A stretch of 35,024 nt of DNA from Methylococcaceae bacterium UBA4132 (GTDB lineage: Bacteria; Pseudomonadota; Gammaproteobacteria; Methylococcales; Methylomonadaceae): contig DFWO01000089.1 of assembly GCA_002380945.1 (NCBI GenBank), positions 1 to 35,024 of the forward strand. The letters are read 5' to 3'. The translations under genes and the position numbers were made by a program. A model generated the notes under the pieces. It was not told the DNA's origin, made no database searches, and was given only the letters and a program-made list of their open reading frames with translations. Below, in pieces: positions 24,072 through 32,627 of the stretch. Each line of letters opens with the position of its first letter. Position 1 is the first letter of the stretch.

Positions 24072-25631
24072 ATGTTCAATAAACTTAAACCGTGGCTACT
24101 GCCCATTCTGTCAGGTGTTTTCATCGGCACTAGTTATATTCCCTTTCCACCGTGGGCTTCATTGTTTTGTTTTGTGCCGCTGTGGTTATTTTGGTCGCAA
24201 CAAAATACGCTAAAAGCCGTGTTAATCGGCGGTTTCATTACCTCGTTTGTTTTCACTCTGATTGGCTTTAATTGGGTCACTTACTTACTACATGAGTTTG
24301 CCCATTTGCCTTGGCTATTGGCGGGTGTAGGAATGCTGGTGTATGGCTTGATTGCGCATTTATTTGTGCCATTAGCAGGTTTGCTGTGGTTTTGCGGGCA
24401 ACGCAAGTTTCAATGGTCAGCGCGATTATCGTTGGCATTGATGGCGATGATAACTATTCTGTGTGAAGCGTATTCGTTCACCTTGTTTGATTGGAATTTT
24501 GGTTATTCTTGGTACGGGTCTAATCTGCCTGTCTATCATTGGGCAGAAATTATTGGCTTTAGTGGTTTGAGTGCCTTGACCTTATTGGCTAACTTGCCGT
24601 TATTGATAGCATGGCAAAACCGCAAGCACGCATCGGGTAAGCTATTGGCTGGTCTGGTATTAATGGGATTTATGATGCTCAATATGGGCGGTTTGTGGTT
24701 ACAAGCACGATTGCCCAAACCCGATGCGTCTTTTAATACCCTGATGATACAAGCCAGTATCGAAAATTCTGAAAAACTGGCAGCAGAATTGGGCAAGGGT
24801 TTTGGTAAGGAAATACTACACCGTTATCTAACCCAAACCGACGGAGCGGTTAATCATTATAAAGACCGTAAAATTGATTTTGTGTTGTGGCCTGAAACCG
24901 CGTTTCCCGCCTTGTTAGGTGAGCAGTTTAAAAATGATCCTCCCTCGCTGGAATTGGCTGAATTTCTTAAAGCACGGCAACTGCCATTGCTGACTGGCGC
25001 GTACAGTGTCGATGAAAAACTGCGCTTAATCACTAACTCGTTGTTCGTACTGAATAAAGACGGTGAGATTGTGCCGCCACATTACAGTAAATCTATTTTG
25101 TTGGCGTTTGGTGAATACATTCCCTTGGAACAATGGTTTCCTGACATTCGCAAATGGCTACCTGCGACGGGGCATTTTGCGAGAGGTAGCGGACCAACTG
25201 AATTATTAGCGTGGAACGGTTACAAAATGGGGGCGCAAATCTGCTACGAAAGCCTGTTCCCGAAATTTTCCCGTGATTTAGCCAATTTAGGGGCGCAATT
25301 TATCGTCAACGTCACCAATGATTCATGGTACGGCAGTTGGCAAGAACCTTATCAACATTTTTACATGACACTGGCGCGGGGCGTGGAATTTCGCCGCCCT
25401 GTATTGCGGGTCACGAATACGGGCATTTCAGCGGTGTCGTTGGCATCGGGTGAGATTTTGGAACGCTCACCGATACATCAAGCATGGGCAGGTTTATATG
25501 AAGTCCCGTATCTTAAAAATCCACCTAGCACGTTTTATCAACGTTGGTTTTGGTTAGTGCCTAGTTTGTTGTGGGCTGGCTTGATTGGCTTGTTAGGATG
25601 GGGTGTTAAAAGCAGAGTAAAACAGCTTTAG
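24072..25631 (+). CDS. lnt: Apolipoprotein N-acyltransferase
   Basis: Adds the third acyl chain to lipoproteins in the inner membrane. The 519 residues compare with 512 in E. coli. Membrane helices fill residues 8-210. The nitrilase-like periplasmic domain has the catalytic triad E275 (VLWPETAFPA), K340 (HYSKSILLAFGEYIP) and C391 (AQICYESLFP). A final helix spans about 493-512. The last codons GTA AAA CAG CTT and the TAG stop lie inside a family A palindromic repeat, so the C terminus RVKQL comes from the repeat. It is convergent with tsaC, 40 bases apart. Confidence 0.96.
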   Translation: MFNKLKPWLLPILSGVFIGTSYIPFPPWASLFCFVPLWLFWSQQNTLKAVLIGGFITSFVFTLIGFNWVTYLLHEFAHLPWLLAGVGMLVYGLIAHLFVPLAGLLWFCGQRKFQWSARLSLALMAMITILCEAYSFTLFDWNFGYSWYGSNLPVYHWAEIIGFSGLSALTLLANLPLLIAWQNRKHASGKLLAGLVLMGFMMLNMGGLWLQARLPKPDASFNTLMIQASIENSEKLAAELGKGFGKEILHRYLTQTDGAVNHYKDRKIDFVLWPETAFPALLGEQFKNDPPSLELAEFLKARQLPLLTGAYSVDEKLRLITNSLFVLNKDGEIVPPHYSKSILLAFGEYIPLEQWFPDIRKWLPATGHFARGSGPTELLAWNGYKMGAQICYESLFPKFSRDLANLGAQFIVNVTNDSWYGSWQEPYQHFYMTLARGVEFRRPVLRVTNTGISAVSLASGEILERSPIHQAWAGLYEVPYLKNPPSTFYQRWFWLVPSLLWAGLIGLLGWGVKSRVKQL

Positions 25632-25668
25632 CTGTTTTTAGTGCAATAGCTAAAGCTATTACACTCCT
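25615..25668. repeat. Three-stem palindromic repeat, family A, overlapping the lnt end
   Basis: GAGT/ACTC enclose AAAACAGC/GCTGTTTT and AATAGC/GCTATT, the same plan as at 18474-18529 with changed stems. It carries the last codons and the stop of lnt and fills the gap to the convergent tsaC stop, so it may end transcription from both sides. Confidence 0.8.
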
Positions 25669-25671
25669 AAT

Positions 25672-26229
25672 TTAACGCAACCTTTTTCCACTGACAGCAT
25701 CATAAATAGCCGTTTCTTGCGCAAGTTCGCCCACTTTGCCGTCTAGGATAAAAATATCCTTATCGGCGAAAACTTCTAACACTTCGGCGGCTGTTCTCAT
25801 GGCAGGTTGCGTGGTTTCGTTAGCACTGGTGGACACTAATGGACTGCCATAGTCTCTGCATAATTGCTGAGCGATAGGGTGCGCGGTGACTCTAACGGCA
25901 AGGCTGTGGTGTTCGCCCGTCAACCATTTAGGCACATGAGCTTGTGCAGGAATCACCCAAGTCGTTGCCCCTGCCCACGTTGGCATCACCCTCGCCAATA
26001 TTTCATCCGTCAACAGCAAATAGGGTTCAAGTTGTTGTATTGAAGCGGCAATTAAAATCAGCCCTTTTTCTATCGGACGCTGTTTGATGTCCAGCAAGTG
26101 CATTACCGCGTGTTCATTAAGCGGATCACAACCCAATCCATACACGGCTTCAGTGGGATAAGCAATGACTTTACCCGCTTTGAGTTGCTGGATGGCGGTG
26201 GTGAGGTCAGAGGAATAGTGTTGAGGCAT
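25672..26229 (-). CDS. tsaC: Threonylcarbamoyl-AMP synthase TsaC
   Basis: Makes threonylcarbamoyl-AMP from threonine, bicarbonate and ATP for the t6A37 modification of tRNA. From ATG 26229 there are 185 residues (E. coli 190); a TTG four codons earlier lacks a ribosome binding site. Blocks of the YrdC fold are KVIAYPTEAVYGLGCDP, LLDIKQRPIEKGLILIAA, LAVRVTAHPIAQQLC and PLVSTSANE. It lies downstream of topA in the dprA-smg-topA-tsaC order seen in many Gammaproteobacteria. Confidence 0.95.
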   Translation of the reverse strand: MPQHYSSDLTTAIQQLKAGKVIAYPTEAVYGLGCDPLNEHAVMHLLDIKQRPIEKGLILIAASIQQLEPYLLLTDEILARVMPTWAGATTWVIPAQAHVPKWLTGEHHSLAVRVTAHPIAQQLCRDYGSPLVSTSANETTQPAMRTAAEVLEVFADKDIFILDGKVGELAQETAIYDAVSGKRLR

Positions 26230-26296
26230 AACAGAACTCAAAAAGACAGTTTGGATGAGGAACGAACCCTAATATTTACAGTTGGATAGTCAGAAA

Positions 26297-26313
26297 GGTG
26301 GGCGATGCCCACC
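26297..26313. repeat. Short hairpin between topA and tsaC
   Basis: GGTGGGC and GCCCACC pair around a 3-base loop, followed by CTAC. It lies in the 104-base gap between the topA stop and the tsaC start and resembles the short intergenic hairpins elsewhere in the window. Confidence 0.6.
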
Positions 26314-26333
26314 CTACAACCGACACAGCCGAA

Positions 26334-28643
26334 TTATGAATCAACCTGCCCATCCATCGCATCCCCTTCATAAGGCGTGGCATATTTACAATCCTTTTGC
26401 GGACAAACTTTTTCCACGCCACGGCGTTTGGTTTCTTTGATGGTTAATATCGGCCATTGGCATTCGGGGCAGCTTTCTTTGACGGGGGTGTTCCATAGCG
26501 CGTAATCACATTTAGGGTAATTTGCGCAGGAATAGAATATTTTACCTTTGCCTGATTTGCGTTTGAGTATGTTGCCTTTTTTACATTGCGGGCATTCCAC
26601 GCCTGTATCGGTGGGTTTTTCTAAGGGTTCGATGTGTTTACATTTTGGGTAGCTGCTACAGCCGATAAATTTACCGTATTTGCCAGATTTAAAAACTAAT
26701 GGCGAGGCACACAATGGGCAAACTCTGTCTTCAACGATTTCAGGCTCATTGGATTCATTATCGCCATTTAAATTGCGCGTGTAGGAGCAGTCTGGGTAAT
26801 TTGTGCAACCAATAAAGCGACCATTGCGACCTAAACGTATCGACAAGGGGCTACCGCAGTCTGGACATTTTTCATCAATGGCTTCTTGAGTGACATCTTT
26901 ACGCTGCACGCTGGTTTCTTTTTCTTGTATCAGCGTGGTAAAGGGTTGCCAAAAGTCGTGCATTAAGGGAATCCAGTCTTTTTCGCCGCGTGATACTGCG
27001 TCTAAATCGTCTTCTAAATTGGCAGTAAAGCCGTAATCTACATATTTGGTGAAATGTTCGGTTAAGAATTTATTCACAATACGCCCCACATCGGTGGGAT
27101 AAAAACGTTTGCTGTCTAAGGTGACATATTCACGGTTTTGTAGCGTAGAAATAATTGCTGAATAGGTGGAAGGTCTGCCTATGCCATGTTCTTCTAAGGA
27201 TTTCACTAAACTAGCTTCGCCATAACGTGGCGGTGGCTCAGTAAAATGTTGCCCTGTTAGGATGTCTTGCAGTGGAACTAGGTGACCTTCTGTTAAGTCG
27301 GGTAAAAAGCTTTCTTTGTCATCGCTTTCTTTGCTATCGTCTTTACCTTCCAGATACACGGTCATAAAGCCAGCAGTGGCAATGCTTGAACCTGTCGCTC
27401 TAAAGCTATGAAGCCCTTCCGCACAGCTCAAATCGACTGATACACTGTTAAGCGTGGCATGAATCATTTGGCAGGCAATGGTGCGCTTCCATATCAGTTC
27501 ATAGAGTTTGAATTGTTCTGCACTCAGATAATTTTTTATTTGATTAGGCAAATAACGTGGATTAGTGGGGCGTATGGCTTCGTGCGCTTCTTGGGCGTTT
27601 TTGGATTTGGTTTTAAAAACGCGTGGTTCTTTCGGTAAGTTAGTCGCGCCGTATTGTTCCACAATCAGTTCGCGCAATTCAGCAACCGCCTCAACCGCGA
27701 GATTAACAGAATCGGTACGCATATAGGTGATAAGACCTGCGGTTTCACCGCCTAAATCAATGCCTTCATACAGTTGTTGCGCAACCGACATCGTGCGTTT
27801 GGTGGTAAAGCCTAATTTGCGAGAGGCTTCTTGTTGTAGCGTTGAGGTAATAAACGGTGGCGATGGCTGACGTTTTTGTTGTTTCTTTTCTTGTTTGCTA
27901 ACGATGAGTTGACCGTTAGCCGCCGTCAATAGGGTTTGTTTCGCTTGTTCTGCTTGTTCGGCGTTATGTATGCGAAATTGGGTAACTTTTTCGCCATCTA
28001 GCTGAGTGAGTTTGGCTTTAAACGTCTGTTCATCTGCGCTTAATAGGGCATCAACCGTCCAATATTCGCGGCTTTTAAAGGCTTCAATTTCTAATTCGCG
28101 CTCGACTATCATGCGTAATGCGGGGCTTTGTACCCGTCCTGCGGATAAACCACGGCGAATTTTTTTCCACAATAACGGTGATAAATTAAAGCCAACTAAA
28201 TAATCTAAGGCGCGGCGGGCTTGTTGGGCGTTGATTAGGTTAGTGTCTAAAGTAGCAGGGTTAGCAATCGCTTCAGTGACGGCTTTTTTAGTGATTTCAT
28301 GAAACACGACACGATGGACGGGCTTATCTTTAATCAGTTTTTTAGCTTTGAGTAACTCGTATAAATGCCAAGAAATCGCTTCGCCTTCTCTATCAGGGTC
28401 GGTAGCAAGATATAAGCTGTCGGCGTTTTTTAGTGCAGAGCTGATGGCTTGAACGTGTTTTTGATTACGGTCGATAACTTCATATTTCATGGCGAAGTCA
28501 TGGCTAGGGTCAACTGCACCTTCTTTGGGAATCAGGTCGCGGACGTGTCCGTAGGATGCCAATACTTGAAAGTCTTTGCCTAGGTATTTCTCGATAGTTT
28601 TGGCTTTTGCAGGGGATTCTACAATAACAAGATGCTTAGTCAT
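26334..28643 (-). CDS. topA: DNA topoisomerase I
   Basis: Relaxes negative supercoils. The protein has 769 residues. The Toprim domain has E9 (VIVESPAKAKTI) and DPDREGE at 82-88. The nucleophile is Y307 in GLITYMRTDS. The C terminus carries three four-Cys zinc ribbons (starting CPDCGSPL, CPLCASPL and CPQCKKGN) and a fourth Cys-rich unit (CPECQWPI...CPQKDC). It is shorter than E. coli TopA (865). A palindromic repeat separates it from smg upstream. Confidence 0.96.
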   Translation of the reverse strand: MTKHLVIVESPAKAKTIEKYLGKDFQVLASYGHVRDLIPKEGAVDPSHDFAMKYEVIDRNQKHVQAISSALKNADSLYLATDPDREGEAISWHLYELLKAKKLIKDKPVHRVVFHEITKKAVTEAIANPATLDTNLINAQQARRALDYLVGFNLSPLLWKKIRRGLSAGRVQSPALRMIVERELEIEAFKSREYWTVDALLSADEQTFKAKLTQLDGEKVTQFRIHNAEQAEQAKQTLLTAANGQLIVSKQEKKQQKRQPSPPFITSTLQQEASRKLGFTTKRTMSVAQQLYEGIDLGGETAGLITYMRTDSVNLAVEAVAELRELIVEQYGATNLPKEPRVFKTKSKNAQEAHEAIRPTNPRYLPNQIKNYLSAEQFKLYELIWKRTIACQMIHATLNSVSVDLSCAEGLHSFRATGSSIATAGFMTVYLEGKDDSKESDDKESFLPDLTEGHLVPLQDILTGQHFTEPPPRYGEASLVKSLEEHGIGRPSTYSAIISTLQNREYVTLDSKRFYPTDVGRIVNKFLTEHFTKYVDYGFTANLEDDLDAVSRGEKDWIPLMHDFWQPFTTLIQEKETSVQRKDVTQEAIDEKCPDCGSPLSIRLGRNGRFIGCTNYPDCSYTRNLNGDNESNEPEIVEDRVCPLCASPLVFKSGKYGKFIGCSSYPKCKHIEPLEKPTDTGVECPQCKKGNILKRKSGKGKIFYSCANYPKCDYALWNTPVKESCPECQWPILTIKETKRRGVEKVCPQKDCKYATPYEGDAMDGQVDS

Positions 28644-28690
28644 TTAATCAATAATGGGCGTAGGTGAGTAATGGATGATTGTATGGTTTT

Positions 28691-28768
28691 GTAGGTTGGG
28701 TTAGCGGTAGCGTAACCCAACATTTACCAGCGATTGTTGGGTTACGGCTATCGCCCAACCCAACCTAC
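28691..28768. repeat. Palindromic repeat, family C, between smg and topA
   Basis: GTAGGTTGGGTT at the left pairs with AACCCAACCTAC at the right. Inside, GTTGGGTTA-type arms pair again (TTGGGTTAGC with CGTAACCCAA; TTGTTGGGTTACGG with the GCCCAACCC side). It lies in the 142-base gap inside a co-oriented gene series. Confidence 0.7.
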
Positions 28769-28785
28769 GGTATTAGAACGATAAA

Positions 28786-29253
28786 TTAATGTAAATAAGT
28801 TGGCACAAGATCGTAAACAAAATCTTCCATACGCGAGAAGGCAATTTCTTCATTGGGTTGGCTGAGCAAGACCATTAAGGTAATCCATTTGAGTTTTTCC
28901 AAGGAAATTTCTTCGTCTTCCAATGCCATTGCTCTATCAATCACTATTTCTCGGTTAGCGGTATTTAAAATACCATTTTGTTCCAGAAACATAATTAAAT
29001 TGCGACAATCCATGTCCAATTTTTCTATTTCTTGGCGACAAAAAATGCGAAAAGTAGGCGCGAGACTGGTTTGTATTAGTCCTTGTAAACTGAGCGACTC
29101 TAACCAGTCAAAGGCTTTGTTGACTTCGATTTGTTGAAAACCTGCTTCTAGTAATTCAGTGCGAATTACGTCGGTATCTGGAAAAATTTCAATTTCTTCT
29201 TCCATATAGTTTTCAAATAAGTACATCAGAACATCAAAAATATTTTCTTTCAT
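28786..29253 (-). CDS. smg: Smg family protein (DUF494)
   Basis: A soluble, acidic 155-residue protein of the Smg family (E. coli 157), function not established. Family signs are MKENIFDVLMYLFENYMEEE at the start, LLEAGFQQIEVNKAFDWLESL, and the end region MEDFVYDLVPTYLH. It starts 12 bases after the dprA stop. The dprA-smg pairing is conserved in Gammaproteobacteria and supports the name. Confidence 0.94.
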   Translation of the reverse strand: MKENIFDVLMYLFENYMEEEIEIFPDTDVIRTELLEAGFQQIEVNKAFDWLESLSLQGLIQTSLAPTFRIFCRQEIEKLDMDCRNLIMFLEQNGILNTANREIVIDRAMALEDEEISLEKLKWITLMVLLSQPNEEIAFSRMEDFVYDLVPTYLH

Positions 29254-29265
29254 GGTAGTGGCTGG

Positions 29266-30372
29266 TTATTTTATACGGATATAGCAACCGCCAGCGGTTG
29301 CTTCTAGGTAGCCTTGCAGTTCCAAAATCAACAGCATTGAGGAAATAATTTCTACGGGTTCACCGCTTTCGGCAACCAAATCATCAATAGAAGTTGGGCT
29401 GAACATGACACGATTCAATAATGTTTGTTGCGCTAGGTCAAGTATTGATTGCATCGGCGTGATGGGTAAATCTGTATATTGTTGATTATATTGATTAAGT
29501 TCTTCGAGAATATCTTGCGTGGTTTCGACAAGCTTTGCCCCTTCTCGTATCAGTGCATTACAACCGCGTGCTAAGGGATTATGAATACTTCCTGGAATAG
29601 CAAATACTTCGCGATTTTGTTCTAATGCCATGCGGGCAGTAATTAGCGAGCCGCTTTGTTTGGCGGCTTCTACGACTAATAAGCCTTGACTCAAGCCGCT
29701 GATAATCCGATTGCGTCTAGGAAAATGATTGGCTTTAGCGGTTGTTCCTGGTGGAAATTCAGAGACCATCGCGCCTGTGTTGACAATTTCTGTGGCTAAA
29801 TCTTTATGCCGCGCTGGATACACTCTATCTAAGCCAGTCCCTGCCACGGCAATGGTAAAACCGCCAACGCTTAACGCGCCTTGATGACTGGCGGCATCTA
29901 TACCTAACGCTAAACCACTAGTAATGACAAAACCACAGTGACTCAAGCTTTTGGCAAATTCAAAAGCGGTTTCTTTGCCTAAGGTAGAGGGATTACGACT
30001 ACCAACAATAGCAATCTGCGGCAAGGTTAATAAAGCAATATTACCGCGTACAAATAACACGGGCGGTGGATCGCTAAGTTCTTTTAATAACGACGGATAC
30101 AGTGGGTCTTTAATGGTAATTGCCCAATTATTGGTTTGTTCTAACCATGCTAAATCATGGTCAATGACTGCCCAATCAGGGTTTTTAAGTGCGTCTATCG
30201 TTTCGCTTTTTAAACCCAAACGCGTCCAATTATGTGCGGGTTCAGCGAATAATTGTTCAGGCGTGTGGGTTTGTAAGAGCTTAAGAAAGGTTCGACAACC
30301 AATAGCTGGCGTGCGCAATAGCGCAAGCCAGTATTTTATGTCGTTGTTTTGGGTTAGTGTGGTGGTATTCAG
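29266..30372 (-). CDS. dprA: DNA processing protein DprA
   Basis: Binds incoming single-stranded DNA and loads RecA during natural transformation. The Rossmann-like core is IAIVGSRNPSTLGKETA, FVITSGLALGIDAASHQGAL, AVAGTGLDRVYPARHKDLA, MVSEFPPGT, NHFPRRNRIISGLS and SGSLITARMALEQNREVFAIPGS. A C-terminal winged helix (about 310-365) follows. Homology starts before the TTG at 30318: the upstream codons read NTTTLTQNNDIKYWLALL, a typical DprA N terminus. The only start in reach is CTG 30372, which overlaps the LysM gene stop (CTGA). From it the protein has 368 residues, close to E. coli 374. Confidence 0.93.
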   Translation of the reverse strand: MNTTTLTQNNDIKYWLALLRTPAIGCRTFLKLLQTHTPEQLFAEPAHNWTRLGLKSETIDALKNPDWAVIDHDLAWLEQTNNWAITIKDPLYPSLLKELSDPPPVLFVRGNIALLTLPQIAIVGSRNPSTLGKETAFEFAKSLSHCGFVITSGLALGIDAASHQGALSVGGFTIAVAGTGLDRVYPARHKDLATEIVNTGAMVSEFPPGTTAKANHFPRRNRIISGLSQGLLVVEAAKQSGSLITARMALEQNREVFAIPGSIHNPLARGCNALIREGAKLVETTQDILEELNQYNQQYTDLPITPMQSILDLAQQTLLNRVMFSPTSIDDLVAESGEPVEIISSMLLILELQGYLEATAGGCYIRIK

Positions 30373-31478
30373 GGGGTTTGAACTCTATCTAAAACGTGTA
30401 ATGGTTCTTGTGCTTCCATTACTAATGCGTAACTAACGCGGTCAAAGGTACGAAACACCATTAACATACCTGCCAATTCATTAGGAAGTTGAACGGTATC
30501 GCTTTTAACAGCACTGTAAGGGTCTCTTGCTATGCCGCCATTTTGATAAATATCTAATTCATGACCAGGTAATAGACCATCTCGACGACCTTTATCAATG
30601 ACCACTACATTATCTATACCGATTTGCGAAACACCGCCTAATACGCTGATGATGCTACCTCTGATTGGTTGTTCAGGGGGTCTGGCAAAGTAATTCAAGC
30701 TGACCTCATCCTCTACTTGGGGCATCACTCTATCACCCATACGAATTTCGCTGTTTGATTGCGTAATCGCTAAAGTAGCAGGATCACCTGCTTGTTGTAA
30801 GGTGGTTTGTGCAATGTATTTAGCCTCATAACCTAACACTTCTTGAGTATCGGCATCAATAAAGGTATCGCCTGCTCGATAAATCATATATTGGGGACTT
30901 TCTGGCTGCATGATTGAGCGGACATAGACTTTATCACCTGCGCCTGCAACGATGTGTTCATTAGCAATATCAACCACATAAGGCATACTATTTAGCTCGT
31001 TTTCACCCAACACTCTCGGTGAGCTTAAATATTTTGCGATTTGATGATAGGGAATGAGTTTAATAGGTTGTTCAATGTCAGATTCTCGAATACACGGTTT
31101 TAATTTGCCGTCTTTAGTCAGAGCAAAATCTTTGCGACCATTTTTATAATCTTCTTCTTTAAGCACGCAAGTCGTAGCGAGTTGTGCTTGTTGTGGATTG
31201 CGGGTAAGACTCAACTGCGGCTTACCGTTGACCATCGAAAAATAAATGGTATCACCGGGATAAATAAGGTTTGGGTTTTTAATTTGAGTATTTTGACTCC
31301 ACAATTGTGGCCATTGCCAAGGATGCTGTAAAAATTTACCCGATATAGCCCATAAAGTGTCATGTCTGACCACTGTATATTGCGTGGGATGATTAGGTTT
31401 TATTTGTATATTATCAGCCCACACAGTCATGCTGAAAAAGAGCGGAATAATAAATCCAAAACGTATATGAAAAGCCAT
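30369..31478 (-). CDS. Secreted LysM-domain protein
   Basis: From ATG 31478, with AGGA 6 bases upstream, the protein has 369 residues; an earlier ATG would add ten residues without a ribosome binding site. A signal peptide MAFHIRFGFIIPLFFSMTVW ends near AD. A LysM domain follows at about 33-82 (YTVVRHDTLWAISGKFL...PGDTIYFS). The remaining 280 residues are a conserved tail seen in LysM proteins encoded beside dprA in Gammaproteobacteria, with RSIMQPESPQYMIYRAGDTF and VVIDKGRRDGLLPGHELDIY. It probably binds peptidoglycan in the periplasm. It is the first gene of the series leading to dprA and overlaps dprA by 4 bases. Confidence 0.9.
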   Translation of the reverse strand: MAFHIRFGFIIPLFFSMTVWADNIQIKPNHPTQYTVVRHDTLWAISGKFLQHPWQWPQLWSQNTQIKNPNLIYPGDTIYFSMVNGKPQLSLTRNPQQAQLATTCVLKEEDYKNGRKDFALTKDGKLKPCIRESDIEQPIKLIPYHQIAKYLSSPRVLGENELNSMPYVVDIANEHIVAGAGDKVYVRSIMQPESPQYMIYRAGDTFIDADTQEVLGYEAKYIAQTTLQQAGDPATLAITQSNSEIRMGDRVMPQVEDEVSLNYFARPPEQPIRGSIISVLGGVSQIGIDNVVVIDKGRRDGLLPGHELDIYQNGGIARDPYSAVKSDTVQLPNELAGMLMVFRTFDRVSYALVMEAQEPLHVLDRVQTP

Positions 31479-31627
31479 GTTGATTCCTAACGGTCTTTGG
31501 TGAGTCATGCGTAACTTAGAGTTTAAATCAATTTAGCTAGAATTCCAGTATTCGATGCAGATAGTCTTTGTTCAAAGTCCGTTAGCTTGAGCCGTCCCGA
31601 TAACACACGCAGGGCAGTCATGGAGAC

Positions 31628-31655
31628 GCGTGGGAACTAAACAACATTCCCACGC
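31628..31655 (-). terminator. Hairpin downstream of the coiled-coil gene
   Basis: GCGTGGGAA and TTCCCACGC form a 9 bp stem with a 10-base loop, 8 bases beyond the stop of the small minus-strand gene. The T run is missing. It resembles the dispersed TTCCCA-type hairpins and may be a repeat used as a terminator. Confidence 0.5.
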
Positions 31656-31663
31656 AAGGTGAT

Positions 31664-31930
31664 TTATTCAGTAAGACGTTTGGCAATGCGTTGGTAAGTT
31701 TCTTTAAGCTCGTCACCAACTATCTTTGCTTTAGCGATAAATTCTTCTGTTGTTTCTACCGAATCATCGGCTATTTCGGCTGCTTTCGCTTTTACCACCT
31801 GCCATTGTTGTTCAGCAGTTTCAAATTCTTCTTTAGCTTCCATTGAGGCGAGCTGAAGTTTTAAATGAATTTCATCTCGTTCGGTTTTCAGTTTTTCGAT
31901 TAAAGTGTCGAAATCTTCTTTTATGGCCAT
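31664..31930 (-). CDS. Small coiled-coil protein, function unknown
   Basis: An 88-residue, highly charged and almost wholly helical protein, from ATG 31930. That start has GAGG about 7 bases upstream; a GTG four codons earlier would overlap this ribosome binding site. Heptad-like segments are TLIEKLKTERDEIHLKLQLA and VGDELKETYQRIAKRLTE. There is no membrane segment or signal peptide. It is divergent from def with about 190 bases between the starts. I know of similar short proteins only as hypothetical. Confidence 0.8.
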   Translation of the reverse strand: MAIKEDFDTLIEKLKTERDEIHLKLQLASMEAKEEFETAEQQWQVVKAKAAEIADDSVETTEEFIAKAKIVGDELKETYQRIAKRLTE

Positions 31931-32120
31931 AACGTACCTCACTTATGATAGAAAAATGCTAGCGGTAGGATAAATATATCCTGTTGATAAGTTTATCGTG
32001 TTAGACATGACAAAGCTATTTAGTTCTTATCCATAGCTTTTTAGTCTGTTTTACATTCAAAGTTACTGCAAATTCAGATAGAATCGCTGTCCTGTTTAAT
32101 TATTAATAGTGGAGAGATTG

Positions 32121-32627
32121 TTGAGTATTCTAACTATTCTCGAATTTCCTGATGAAAGGCTGCGTAAAACCGCCGCTGTTGTCAAAACGGTCGATGATAA
32201 AATTCAAAAATTGCTCGATGATATGCTCGAAACCATGTACCACCAGCATGGTGTAGGCTTAGCCGCGACGCAGGTCAATGTACATCAACGGGTGATTGTC
32301 ATTGATGTCAGTGAAAACAAAGACCAGCCCTTATGTTTAATCAATCCTGAAATTATCGAAAAATACGGTATCAAAGAGAGTGAAGAAGGCTGTCTTTCAG
32401 TGCCTACTTTTTTTGAAAAAGTGAAACGAGTAGAGCGTGTTAGGGTAAAAGCCCTTGATAGAAAAGGTCAGCCCTTTGAATTTGAAGCTACGGACTTACT
32501 GTCAGTGTGTGTGCAACATGAAATAGATCATTTAGACGGCAAGTTGTTTGTTGATTATATTTCTTCATTAAAACGCCAGCGTATTAAAAAGAAGCTGGAA
32601 AAACTGCATAAATTGGAAGCCAATTAA
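32121..32627 (+). CDS. def: Peptide deformylase
   Basis: Removes the formyl group from new proteins. The chosen start is TTG 32121, preceded by GGAGAG at 32111-32116; it gives 168 residues beginning MSILTILEFPDERLRK, aligned with E. coli Def (169). GTG 32109 is possible but lies on the ribosome binding site. The motifs are GVGLAATQ (44-51), EEGCLS with metal ligand C91, and QHEIDH with H133, E134 and H137. The stop overlaps the fmt start by one base (TAATG). Def-fmt-rsmB is the classic order. Confidence 0.96.
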   Translation: MSILTILEFPDERLRKTAAVVKTVDDKIQKLLDDMLETMYHQHGVGLAATQVNVHQRVIVIDVSENKDQPLCLINPEIIEKYGIKESEEGCLSVPTFFEKVKRVERVRVKALDRKGQPFEFEATDLLSVCVQHEIDHLDGKLFVDYISSLKRQRIKKKLEKLHKLEAN

